Of a stretch of 64,000 nucleotides of DNA, positions 34,550 to 44,800 are shown in pieces. Below the pieces are notes generated by a model. The model made no database searches. It was not told the DNA's origin and worked only from the letters and a program-made list of their open reading frames with translations. Numbering within the stretch: the first letter of the stretch is position 1; each line of letters opens with the position of its first letter. The stretch comes from Cohnella sp. AR92. GTDB lineage: Bacteria > Bacillota > Bacilli > Paenibacillales > Paenibacillaceae. The stretch covers positions 65,869 through 129,868 of the forward strand of contig NZ_RZJR01000005.1 in NCBI RefSeq assembly GCF_003990975.1. Direction: 5' to 3'. Both the position numbers and the translations under genes were made by a program.

Positions 34550-35470
34550 ATGGAAACGTTGGTCTCCGAAAGCAATCTTCCGCTGTTCGAAGCGCTGGCG
34601 AGCGGCGTTCGAATCCGGATCATCGAGCTGCTGGCCCAGGAACCGATGGTCATGAAGGACCTGGCCTCCGCCATCGGCTTAAGCAATTCGATTATCACGA
34701 TGCATATCAAGAAACTGGAGAAGGCGGAGCTCGTGCGGATCGAGATGATTCCCGGCAAGGGAGCCGCCCAGAAGCTGTGCCGGCTGACCGCCGACCGCAT
34801 GGAGCTGGTCTTCCCGAGGCCGGGGATCGTACCGCGCCGCTTCCACCTCTCCAGCGTCGCCATCGGCCACTTCGTCGACTTCGACGTGAAGCCGACCTGC
34901 GGCCTGGCGACCAAGACGAAGGTGATCGGCAGCGGATTCGACGATCCGCGCTACTTCCTGGAACCGGAGAGGGTCGACGCCAAGATCCTGTGGTTCTCGC
35001 AGGGACACGTCACCTACAAGATCCCGAACTATCTGCTTCCGTCGGAGAATCCGGAGGAGCTGGAGATGACGATGGAGATCGCTTCCGAGGCTCCTTCGTT
35101 CAACGAGCATTGGCCGTCGGATATCGACTTCACGTTCAACGGAGTCAATCTCGGGAAGTGGACGAGTCCCGGCGATTTCGGGGGAACCCGCGGCAAGTTT
35201 ACGCCCGATTGGTGGGACCTGAGCCTGAACCAGTACGGCATTCTGGTTCACATCCGCATCAACGCGGACGGCACGTTCATCGAGGGGACAAGGGTATCCG
35301 GCTATACGATCCACGACGTCGGGATCCGCAAGCCTCAGTGGGAGCTGAAGCTGTCCGTCCGGGAGGATGCCGAACATATCGGCGGGCTGACGCTCTACGG
35401 CACGGGCTTCGGCAATTATCACCAGGATCTTCAATTCAAGCTGTCTTACACGGGAAGCAAGTCGGAGTAG
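34550..35470 (+). CDS. ArsR-type HTH regulator linked to arabinofuranosidase
   Basis: 306 residues. An N-terminal ArsR-like winged helix (about 8-85: ALASGVRIRIIELLAQEP, MKDLASAIGLSNSIITMHIKKLEKA) is followed by a ~210-residue beta-rich C-terminal domain (DFNGVNLGKWTSPGDFGG-like and YGILVHIRINADG) that probably senses a sugar. This architecture is regularly found beside GH51 genes in Paenibacillaceae, and the two genes are divergent here. ATG 34550 follows GGGGTAGAGG; a TTG at 34475 is in frame but has no ribosome binding site. Confidence 0.82.
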   Translation: METLVSESNLPLFEALASGVRIRIIELLAQEPMVMKDLASAIGLSNSIITMHIKKLEKAELVRIEMIPGKGAAQKLCRLTADRMELVFPRPGIVPRRFHLSSVAIGHFVDFDVKPTCGLATKTKVIGSGFDDPRYFLEPERVDAKILWFSQGHVTYKIPNYLLPSENPEELEMTMEIASEAPSFNEHWPSDIDFTFNGVNLGKWTSPGDFGGTRGKFTPDWWDLSLNQYGILVHIRINADGTFIEGTRVSGYTIHDVGIRKPQWELKLSVREDAEHIGGLTLYGTGFGNYHQDLQFKLSYTGSKSE

Positions 35471-35503
35471 AGGGACTGGCACAGAACGAAGGGGGCAAAA
35501 GCC

Positions 35504-35788
35504 ATGAGCGGAGCTTGCAAGGGCTGTACGGCGAGCGTGCATCTATCGGATGAGAATATTCGGCGAATGGTGGAGAAGGTCGCGAAGCTGAGCGAGCTCT
35601 GCGTGACGGACGACGTCTACGAGCAGAGGCTCGCCAGCTGCGCGGCGTGCCCTTCCCTGCAATACGGCACCACTTGCGCCCATTGCGGCTGTATCGTGCA
35701 GGTTCGCGCGAAGCTGAAGGACAAGGGCTGTCCCGCTCCCGGCCGCGAGAATGGCTTCTGGAACGTTCAGGTTCCGCAGAACGTCTGA
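35504..35788 (+). CDS. DUF6171-like Cys-rich small protein
   Basis: 94 residues with nine Cys: C-x2-C at the N-terminus (ACKGCTAS), then [17 protein letters not shown] and KGCP. The pattern suggests one or two zinc sites. It fits the DUF6171 family as I remember it; function unknown. It starts 33 bases after the arabinofuranosidase regulator and its last 22 bases overlap the 3' end of the convergent selO gene. Confidence 0.75.
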   Translation: MSGACKGCTASVHLSDENIRRMVEKVAKLSELCVTDDVYEQRLASCAACPSLQYGTTCAHCGCIVQVRAKLKDKGCPAPGRENGFWNVQVPQNV

Positions 35789-37245
35789 TACGGAAGCTCC
35801 GGCTCCTCGGGAAGCGCGGCGTATTCTTCCTGTTCCGCGGAATAAGCGTAAGGCTGGCTCAGAGCAGCAAGCAGCTTGTTCATCACGCTGAAGTCTTCGC
35901 GCCCGGCGGCCTCCAAGGCTTCCTCCACGCGATGGTTGCGCGGAATGACCGCCGGATTGGCGCCCCGCATCCGCTCATAAGACGCTTCGAGCGATTCGGG
36001 CTGCCGCTTGCGTCTCTCCTCCCAGCGCTCGAGCCAAGCGTCGAATTCCGCGACTCCGGCCAGAGGCGACCGAGCCTGATCGCCCAAGGTCAGCGCACGG
36101 AACGTATTCGTGTAGTCCGCCTCGTGCTTCTGCATCAGGCCGAGAAGCTCCCGAACGAGCGCCTCGTCCTGCTCTTCTTCTCCGAAGAGCCCCAGCTTCT
36201 CCCTCATTCCGGACATATAGCTCCGAAGATAGAGCTCCGGGAACTCCGAGAGCGTCTCCTCGGCGATCACCACGGCTTGCTCGATATTCTCATGAATCAA
36301 CGGCAGCAAGGTCTCGGCGAATCTCGCCAGGTTCCAGCCCGCGATCGGAGGCTGGTTGCCGTAAGCATACCGTCCTTGCGTATCGATGGAGCTGAACACG
36401 GTCGCCGGATCATAGGCGTCCATGAACGCGCACGGACCGTAATCGATCGTCTCGCCGCTGATCGCCATGTTGTCGGTGTTCATGACGCCATGGATGAAGC
36501 CGACCAGCTGCCACTTCGCGATCAGCTTGGCCTGGCGCTTGATGACCTCCTCCAGCAGAGAGAGATAACGACTCTCGTTCCGCTCGATCTCCGGATAATG
36601 TCGGCTTATCGTATAATCCGCAAGCGTGCGGACGTCCTCCGTCGTTCCGAAGGCCATCATATATTGGAACGTGCCGACGCGAAGGTGGCTGGCCGCCACG
36701 CGGGTCAGGATCGCGCCGGGCAGCGCCGTCTCGCGATAGATGCTCTCTCCGGTCGCCGTGACCGCTAGGCTGCGGGTCGTCGGAATGCCGAGGGCATGCA
36801 TCGCTTCGCTGATGATGTATTCGCGTAGCATCGGACCGAGCGCCGCGCGGCCGTCTCCCCTTCGGGAATACGGCGTCGGTCCCGAGCCCTTCAGCTGAAT
36901 GTCCACTCGTTCCCCGGACGGGGTGATCTGTTCGCCGAGGAGATTCGCCCTTCCGTCCCCCAGCCGATTGAAGTGGCCGAATTGGTGCCCGCCGTAGGCT
37001 TGGGCCAGCGGACTCGAGCCCTCCAGAATCCGGTTGCCGGCCAGCGCCGCCACCTGCTCCGCGCTCCGCAGCCTCTCGGCGTCCAATCCGAGCGCGGCCG
37101 CCACCGGCTCGTTCAGAACGATCAACCTCGGCGAGCGTACCGGCGTCGGATCGACCCGCGCGAAGAAATTGTCCGGCAGCCGCGAATAGCTGTTATCGAA
37201 GCGCCAGCCCGCGGCCGCGTCTTGGCTTGCTTGTTCCTCGTTCAT
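35767..37245 (-). CDS. selO: Protein adenylyltransferase SelO (YdiU/UPF0061)
   Basis: 492 residues, typical SelO length. Conserved blocks: [80 protein letters not shown] and the metal/catalytic HGVMNTDNM followed by [12 protein letters not shown]. SelO is a pseudokinase that transfers AMP to Ser/Thr/Tyr of proteins and is linked to redox stress in E. coli. The usual C-terminal Cys (selenocysteine in animals) may correspond to Cys in YQTFCGT at the very end. The ATG has GGGAGAGAAG upstream. Confidence 0.93.
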   Translation of the reverse strand: MNEEQASQDAAAGWRFDNSYSRLPDNFFARVDPTPVRSPRLIVLNEPVAAALGLDAERLRSAEQVAALAGNRILEGSSPLAQAYGGHQFGHFNRLGDGRANLLGEQITPSGERVDIQLKGSGPTPYSRRGDGRAALGPMLREYIISEAMHALGIPTTRSLAVTATGESIYRETALPGAILTRVAASHLRVGTFQYMMAFGTTEDVRTLADYTISRHYPEIERNESRYLSLLEEVIKRQAKLIAKWQLVGFIHGVMNTDNMAISGETIDYGPCAFMDAYDPATVFSSIDTQGRYAYGNQPPIAGWNLARFAETLLPLIHENIEQAVVIAEETLSEFPELYLRSYMSGMREKLGLFGEEEQDEALVRELLGLMQKHEADYTNTFRALTLGDQARSPLAGVAEFDAWLERWEERRKRQPESLEASYERMRGANPAVIPRNHRVEEALEAAGREDFSVMNKLLAALSQPYAYSAEQEEYAALPEEPELPYQTFCGT

Positions 37246-37359
37246 CTCTTCTTCTCTCCCTTGTTCATTGGCACCTATGGCGAGTGCCTGATGTACGTTA
37301 TTTTGTCCAATTGTTCCCTTTGGACAATCTGTTTCGCTCGTATGTGGCCCCGAACACTT

Positions 37360-37496
37360 TTATTCAAATTCTATCTTATAATCTGTGTCTTTTGTTTTAT
37401 CAGCTACCGCCTGTACTATCTTTATTTTAGTTGGTTCATCAATCATGACTTCATCGTGTGGCGGCTCCCAGTTCCAGTGATCTTCAAATTCACCTC
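37360..37496 (-). pseudogene. Orphan C-terminal coding remnant
   Basis: A 44-codon open stretch with no start codon, read on the minus strand from 37494 to a TAA at 37360-37362. It encodes an acidic, protein-like sequence (EDHWNWEPPHDE..., then KIKIVQAVADKT). Stops lie directly upstream in frame. It sits after the second immunity-like gene in AT-rich DNA and may be the end of a displaced immunity or RHS-tip gene. I do not recognise the family. The rest of 37246-37505 holds nothing else. Confidence 0.4.
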
Positions 37497-37505
37497 ATCA
37501 CCCTT

Positions 37506-38066
37506 TCACTCCACCACCCATGCATGGTACCAATGATCTGTTATCTTCTTTAACTTATAATGCCTTTTTGTATTCAGGGCATTTACAGATTTAGGTTTAT
37601 GACCGTCTCTTCTGTTTACCAATGAATATAGACCATTTTCGATTCCAAATTCTACTTGGTCCTTTCTAACTCTGATTACGGATAAATATGCCATATCACC
37701 CTGATGAAAAGCATTTGCCATTATATTCTCCAAAGATGTTCTCTCTCTTTGGCTCAACGCTGCTTCCACCATAGTTTCAGTCTTGGAATTTTCATAACTA
37801 AAATGAACGGATCCATCCGAATTCTCAGTTACAAGTATATAAGAGTCCTTCATTTGACCTTTGCTAAACTCACGATAAGCCAAGTCCGCAATAGTCTGGA
37901 AATCGCTTCTATAGGTATCAAAATCCCTTACTCGGTAATCCCAAGTCGACCACAGAAGATTCCCTAATAAAGATTTAAAAACTGCAACTAACACGCTAAA
38001 TGAAATGATGGCTATCAATAACAATGTAATTATCAATTTAATTAATTTTGTTGTGTTTATTTTCAT
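37506..38066 (-). CDS. Membrane-anchored immunity candidate, copy 2
   Basis: 186 residues. One N-terminal membrane helix (about 8-32, LIITLLLIAIISFSVLV) is followed by an extracytoplasmic-type domain of ~150 residues ending TDHWYHAWVVE. It is paralogous to the gene at 38252-38812: same length, and the segment SDFQTIADLAYREFSKGQM is shared exactly. Both have the leader AAGGATTGATTGA before the ATG. The base composition is far below the window average. Its place behind an RHS gene and its duplication suggest an immunity protein; the membrane anchor would place its domain outside the cytoplasm. It is separated from copy 1 by a terminator. Family not recognised. Confidence 0.72.
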   Translation of the reverse strand: MKINTTKLIKLIITLLLIAIISFSVLVAVFKSLLGNLLWSTWDYRVRDFDTYRSDFQTIADLAYREFSKGQMKDSYILVTENSDGSVHFSYENSKTETMVEAALSQRERTSLENIMANAFHQGDMAYLSVIRVRKDQVEFGIENGLYSLVNRRDGHKPKSVNALNTKRHYKLKKITDHWYHAWVVE

Positions 38067-38145
38067 TCAATCAATCCTTGTTTGGTCGTTTTTAAATGAT
38101 ACATTGTTAGGTATTCATTTTATCGGCAAACCAAGAGGAAAAAGA

Positions 38146-38180
38146 AAACCACATGGAGTTGTCACACTCGCATGTGGTTT
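38146..38180 (-). terminator. Terminator after immunity candidate copy 1
   Basis: AAACCACATG (38146-38155) pairs with CATGTGGTTT (38171-38180), 10 bp; on the minus strand TTTTCTTTTTCC follows. Copy 2 therefore probably needs its own promoter or read-through. Confidence 0.8.
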
Positions 38181-38251
38181 ATTAGATAAATTAAGTCTCT
38201 ATAACTTTATCTTGCATACTTAACAAAAGTCGACGTTGTTCAAACCCCTCT

Positions 38252-38812
38252 TTAATCTTCTATTACCCTTGCATGATACCAGTGAGCAGATATCTTCTTT
38301 AACTTAAAATTATGTGGAGAATTTTTAAATTTAGGTTTTTTACCATTAACTGTATATACCAATGAATAGTGGCCATTTTCTATTTCAAAAGCTACCTCAT
38401 TTTGTCTAACTCTAATTAAAGATAAATACGCCATATCGCCGTGATGAAAAGCATTTTTCACAATTTCCCCTAAGGAATTTCTCTCCTTTTGGCTCATCGT
38501 TACATCAATGAGGTCTTCACTGTTGACCTTTTTATAGTTTAGATTTACTGATCCATCAGGATTCTCTTCAACATTTATATAAGAGCTCTTCATTTGACCT
38601 TTGCTAAACTCACGATAAGCCAAGTCCGCTATAGTCTGGAAATCGCTTTTATAGGTGTCAAAGTTTTTTACTTTGTACTCCCAAATTGAGGTATACCACA
38701 TGATTGTCCCTGGTAAAAAATTATTAAATCCAAGCAACACACTAAATGAGATGATTGCAATCAATAACGATTTAAATAACGATTTATTTATTATTGTTTT
38801 TAATAATTTCAT
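38252..38812 (-). CDS. Membrane-anchored immunity candidate, copy 1
   Basis: 186 residues, starting 36 bases after the RHS stop codon on the same strand. One N-terminal membrane helix (about 14-34, SLLIAIISFSVLLGF) and a soluble domain with HHGDMAYLSLIRVRQNEV, ENGHYSLVYTVNGKKPKF and a C-terminal HWYHARVIED. Position immediately behind a polymorphic-toxin tip is the usual place of a cognate immunity gene. Low GC matches the tip-coding region, so tip and immunity probably arrived together. Function is inferred from context; no known family was recognised. AAAGGATTGATTGA precedes the ATG. Confidence 0.75.
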   Translation of the reverse strand: MKLLKTIINKSLFKSLLIAIISFSVLLGFNNFLPGTIMWYTSIWEYKVKNFDTYKSDFQTIADLAYREFSKGQMKSSYINVEENPDGSVNLNYKKVNSEDLIDVTMSQKERNSLGEIVKNAFHHGDMAYLSLIRVRQNEVAFEIENGHYSLVYTVNGKKPKFKNSPHNFKLKKISAHWYHARVIED

Positions 38813-38848
38813 TCAATCAATCCTTTCTTGGTATTTATTGATAAACTG

Positions 38849-41800
38849 TTACAGCTTTTCATCAAACTCAATAATTGTTAGAAAAGGCTTGTGTTTTCCT
38901 TTGAATTTTGTGTAATGTTGTAAAATGTACCATGACCTTAAACCTGCCCATCCTATTTGTTGAGTTACGTCCTCTTCATCCAACCCGAAATTATCCCAAA
39001 GCTTAAAATGTAATGTCCCACTATACGAAGACCCCTTCTTTTTAACGGATGATAATTTTATATTATTTCCTTCAAATCCATGAATGGTTATTCCATAACC
39101 TTTAACTTTACTATCTAAGAATCCATTGAAAGAGGGTTGATTAATCGAATTATCTCTCATTTCTACTACCATTAAAGAATTTTCTCTATTTGCTGCATCA
39201 TATTTTAATTTGGATGTGTCACCATTGTACTTCTTCAACAATTTCTTGACCGTTTCCTTGATATCGCTAACATACTTCTTAACAGGCCCTTTATTTCGCA
39301 CTTTATTTGTTAACGTATTGTTTATATATGGAGTACCTGTTCCAGACATGAAATGGTCCACCATGTCCAATGCGATATCTTGCATTCCCCCATAAGAAGT
39401 TGTTTTGAATAAATTTTTAACATCATTTAGAAAATTATTTTTATTTTTAAACTTATCATTATATTTCCAATAACCACCTAATATATTCTTTATTTGTTCT
39501 TTAGACTTGTCGTTGTATTGCATATCCTCGGGGTTCTCACTTATTGGAGCTTGATAGATTAGCAACGGGTCAGCATCACATTTTTTATCTCCTTCACAGG
39601 GCTTATGTCCATTGGGATCGACATATTTTATCGGATTACTACTTACATAAACATACATATTCAAGCTCTGAGGCTTTTCAATCTCACCCTCATAAGTATC
39701 CTCAGAGATAAACCGCCCCGGGCGAGGATCGTAGTAACGAGCCTGCAGGTAGTAGTACTGCGTCTTCCGATCCCAGTAGTAGCCAGCGTAGCGATACGGA
39801 TTCTCTTTAACGAGATCGGTCGTGATGTCTTCAGTCGGATCGACATCTGCCGTATCCATCTCATCCAAGGAGGCCGTGTCGATGCCGGATAAGTCGGCGG
39901 CTTCTTCAACGTCGCTGGAAGCTTCGCTATCCGGTAGAGCGTCTTCCTCTGTAGCTGCAGTGACCGAATCGGATTCCGTGGCGGAAGGAGTTGCGGACTC
40001 TTCAGCAGAAGCGCCCTCGAACGACTGAATCCGAACAGAAGTCTTGTTGCCGTTGCCCCTGTTGTTATCTTTGCCGCCGCCTTCTCCGTTGCCGACGCCG
40101 TTGTTGCCTTTGTTATTGCCGTTGCCGGTATCGTTGTTCTGGCCGTTGCCCGGTTCATAGTCCGGCACGGTGTTGCCGTTCTCGTCTTCAGGACCTTGGA
40201 GAGAGCCCGGGCTGCCGTTGCCGGAGCCGAGGTCGCCGATCCAGCCGATGCCTTCGCGTACCCGCTCGCCGTAACGGTTGTACATGCGGGTGACGACGCC
40301 CCAGGCATCGTATTCGTAGCGGGCGGCGACGTTGCCGTTCTTGTCCGTCAGAGCGACGACATCCCCGTGTCCGTTGTACACGTACCAGAACGTTTGTCCC
40401 TTGAACGTGATGGACAGCGGGCGGTCGTTCGCGTCATAGGTGTAGGACTTGGACGATTCACTGTCTCCGTCCCCGTTCACGACTTCCTCGGTAATCGCCC
40501 ACGTATCGCCCTTGTAGTGGTAAGTTGTCGTCTGCTGCGAGTTGCCTTTATGGTTGAAGTCCGTCTTGGTCACGCGGCGGCCCAGCATGTCGTACGTATA
40601 CTTCTCGCCGAATCCGTCCGGGAAGGTGATCTTCGTCAGTTGGCCGCGAGCGTTCCATTCGTACTTGCTTCGACCGTCAGTGAGCACGTTCCCCGCATCG
40701 TCGTACTTGTAATCGTAATCCTCGTAGCGGATCAGGTTCTCCCGATGGACAAGCTGATTGCGCGAGTTATACTTATAGTTCGTGCCGATGACGGTGTAAC
40801 CCTTGCCGACTTCGCGGATTCGCTCGAACAGCTTGGTCTGTTCGCCCGGCGGCAGGTTCACTTCTCCGTTAACGATATTGTCGATAGCGGCCAGGATGTG
40901 CTCGATCTTGCCCGTCTCGAACAAGGTTTCGATGCTGAGGCTCGTGTCCGAATTCCCGGCAGTTCCCGTAGATGAGCCGGACTCGGAGCTGCTTCCGAAC
41001 AGCTTGTCCAGCTTCTTGTACAGCCCCATCTTCTTGCCGTTGCCATTCTCGAGCGCCTTCAGCCAGCCCGGGGACTTGCAATCTCCGGAGGAGCTGCCTT
41101 TATTCCCGTTACCGTTTCCGTTACCGTTTCCGTTACCATTGCCGTTTCCGTTTCCGTTTCCGTTACCATTTCCATTGCCGTTACCCTTACCGTTGCCGTT
41201 GTTGGCAGCAATGAAGTTCATGTCCGTCGAAGCGATCTTGCCCTCAACGAAGGATGTTTTCTTGCCATTGCCATTCCCGTTACCGTTGTTTCCGTTACCG
41301 TTGTTGCCATTGCCGTTTCCGTTATTACCATTACCGTGATTGCCGTTATTGCCGTTGTTGCCATTCCCATTGTTCGCCTTGCAGGAGCTAACGTCGCCGG
41401 AACCGGATTCCGAAGAGCCGGAGGAATCGTCGGAGCGTTCCTCCTCGTCCTTGTCCGGCATCGGCTTCATTCCATAAGAAGCGAGAACGAGCTCGAGCAG
41501 CTTGTCGGCCGTGATGACTTCGTTCTTGTCTTCAACCGCGCCTTGAATGGTCGTCTTCCGGACGGTACGGTTGCCGGCCTTGTCGTATTCGTACTGCATA
41601 ACGTCGCCTGCCGGCGTCACGACGCGTTCCAGCTGCTCGCTATCGTTGTAGACGTAAGAAGAGGATTTTCCCTGCTCCTTCGAGTCCGTGATGAAGTCTC
41701 GCGCATTGTAGCCGTACCCACTCGCTTGCAGCTCGGCATTCGCGCGATACGTGTTCTTCGTCTCAATGAGGTGCCCCGGCAGGTAGTCGGTGGACGTTCT

Positions 41801-44800
41801 CGTCCCGTTCGGGTAGAGAATGCCCGTGACGTAGCCGTCCGCATCGTATTCGTACGTGTACTTGTTGTTGTTCTCGTCGACGTATGTCAAAGGGCGGCCG
41901 GTCGGGTCGCCGACGATCTCGACTCTCTTGCCGTTGACGATCTCGGCGGACTTCTCGCCGTTCTCGTTGTATTCGTATACGATGGTATCCCCGTTCGGAT
42001 ACGTCGCCATCTTCAATTGGTTGTTGTCGTAATACTCGTACGCAATCGTGCCTTCCTCGCTGGAGCGAGTCAGCACGTTGCCGGCATTATCGTAGGTATA
42101 AGAGGTCCAAGTGCCGTCGCTGTATTCCTCCCGCGTCTTGCGGTTCATGAAGTCGTACTGATAACGGATGGACGTGCCGCCCGGCTTGGCTTCGTACAGC
42201 AGATTGCCGTTCGCGTCGTACTCGTACTCGAACGTATCCTGTCCGGATTCCGGACGAACGACGACCTTCTGCACGCGGCGTCCAAGCTCGTCATAGTCGT
42301 AGGAGGTCAACTGAGTGTTGCCGTCCTGTTGGCTCGTGCGGTTCAGCTCCGCATCGTAGGTATACGCTGTCTTCGCCTGCGGCTCGGTTACGGCAGTCAG
42401 GCTGTCCCGATTATCATAGGCATAGGAGGTCGTGCCGTAAACCGGCTTGGTCTCCGCCAACTGATTGCCGACCGAGTCGTATGCGTACGAATAGCTGCCC
42501 TTGTTGGCCGTCGTCCTCGAGATCATCCGGCCCGCTTGGTCGTACTCGTACTGCGTCGCTTCCTTCAAGCGGTTGAATTCCGTCTTCGTACGGCCGTCCA
42601 GATCCAGGTCGAACCGGAGGACCTCGCCGTTGGCGTCCTTCTCCTGAAGCACATTCCCGCGATAGTCGTATGCCCACTCGGTATCTCGTCCAAGCGGACG
42701 ACGCTCCGCGGTCCGGAAGCCGGCAGGGCTGTATTCGCTGCGCACCCAATGGCCTACGGCGTCCGTCTCCTGCGTCAATTGGCCTTCCGAGTCATAGCCA
42801 TAGGTCGAAGTATGGCCGTTGCCGTCGGTCAGGGCAACGATCAGCCCCCGCGGGTCGTATTGGTACGACATCGCGATCTGGTCGCCCAGCATGGACGGAT
42901 TCGCATAGTGGATCTCTTGCGTCTGGCTTCCGTTCGCATCGTAGACATAGCGAATCACATTGCCGTTCGGATCCTTCTCCAGCGCGACATTGCCGGCTCC
43001 GTCGTACACATAACGGGTGAGCGACGAGACGTTCGCTTCGTTCAGGCTCGTCGTTCCTTCCCGGTAGCTGATGATTTCGGTCTCCCGGCCGTTCAAGTCA
43101 TACCGATATTCCATGATATTGCCGAGCCCATCCAGCGAGATGCGGACATTGCCGGCCGTATCATAGACGCTGACTTCCTCGCTGCCGTCGGGTTGAATCG
43201 TCTTCACCGTACGGCCCATAGCGTCATAGCCGTAGTACGTGCTGCGTTCGGTCACTTGTTCTCCGGCTTTGTTGCGTTCGGTAAGCTGCTTCAGCTGTCC
43301 GTGAGCATCATAGGAATACAGCGAGACCAGTCCCGACGGGGAAGTCGACTGCTTAAGATCGCCTTCCGGCGTATAAACGTTGGTCGTAGTCGCCCATTCG
43401 CTTCCGTTTAATTGCCGGCGTTCCTCAAGCGTGTTCCCCCACGCATCCGTCTTATACTGGATCGTCTGCGTCGCTCCCGAACGGTCGACCTCCTCGATCC
43501 GCTCGGACAGGCGGCCGTAAGCGTCCGTATGATAAACAATCTTCTGGCCTTCCTCGTTTACGCTCTCGGTCGCATTGCCGAAAGCGTCATACGCGGAAGA
43601 GGCAGTCTCTCCGGCTTCCGTTACCGTCTTGATAACCGCTCCGTTCGCATCGTAAGAAGCCTGGCGCGTATAAACGACGGCTTGACCGTTCTCGTCCGTC
43701 GCCGGAATCTTTATCGTCACCGTGCGGCCCGAATAACCGTATTCCGTGACCTGGCCGTTGCCATCCGTCGAGCGAATCAGCCGGCCCAGCTTGTCGTACT
43801 CGCTCTTCGTGCTGGATAGAATCTCTTGCCCATCGTAGAGCTTATCAGGCGTTCCCGTCCCGAGGGCGACACCGTTCCAGGCCGGAACCGGCCCTCCGGC
43901 CGACGTCTCCTCGACGTTGCCGTTGCCGTCGTAGACATAGCGAACCCAGGCGCCTTCGGGATCCTTCTGTTCGACAACCCTTCCCGCGCTATCGTAACGG
44001 TAAGAGGCAATGGCCGTCTGTTCGGCAGCCGAACCGGGGCTTACGGTCATCCCGTCTGGGAAAACAGGCTTGATCGTCGTTTTCTGCTGAATGACCCGGT
44101 CCCATAGATCATAAACGTACTCGGTACGGCCTCCGTCAGCCGCCGCGACCGCCGATTGGCGGCCCGCCTCGTCGTATTCGTACGAGGTGATGCGATTGTC
44201 CGGCGTCACGGTAGAAGCAACGACTTGGCCGGCCAGGTTGTACGCCGTCGCGGTCGTCTCCCCGCGCGAATCCGTGTGCTTCACCACCAGCCCTCGGTTA
44301 TCGTAGACGTAGGACTCCGAGATTTTCCCCGTCGCGCCTGCTTCCAGCGGAACCGTCTCCTGAGTCAGAACGTTCCCCGCTCCGTCCAGGGTATAAGTCG
44401 TCTTCGTAAGGTCGTCCGATTGCTCGACCAGATGGCCGCCGTCGTCATAACGATACGCGCTTCGAATCGCCTTCTCGGCATCGTTCTTATCCGTCTGAAC
44501 ATGCTCGATCACGCGGCCCCAAGCGTCATACTTGAAGTCCTCGACAAGGCCCGTCGGGCCTTCCCGGTGCGTCACCCAACCGACGTCATTAAACGCGGAT
44601 ACGGTCTTCGCCTCGTCAGAAGTTCCCGCATCGACGATCGCTTCGGTTGCATTCCCAAGTTGGTCGTTCGTATAGGAAGTCCTCGTGCCATCAGACGTTA
44701 GGAAGCCGTTCGCGTCATACGTATAAGCGAAAACATTGTTCTCGCCGTCCGTGCGACGAGTCAACAGCCCTTTGTCGTTATACTGCTCCTTCGTAACGAT

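Noticed and set aside
41093-41381. Possible CRISPR array
   Set aside because: The repeats are six-base coding units without spacers.
41336-43411. 691-codon plus-strand ORF
   Set aside because: Antisense shadow of the repetitive RHS gene; composition is low-complexity Arg/Val and lacks domains or a ribosome binding site.
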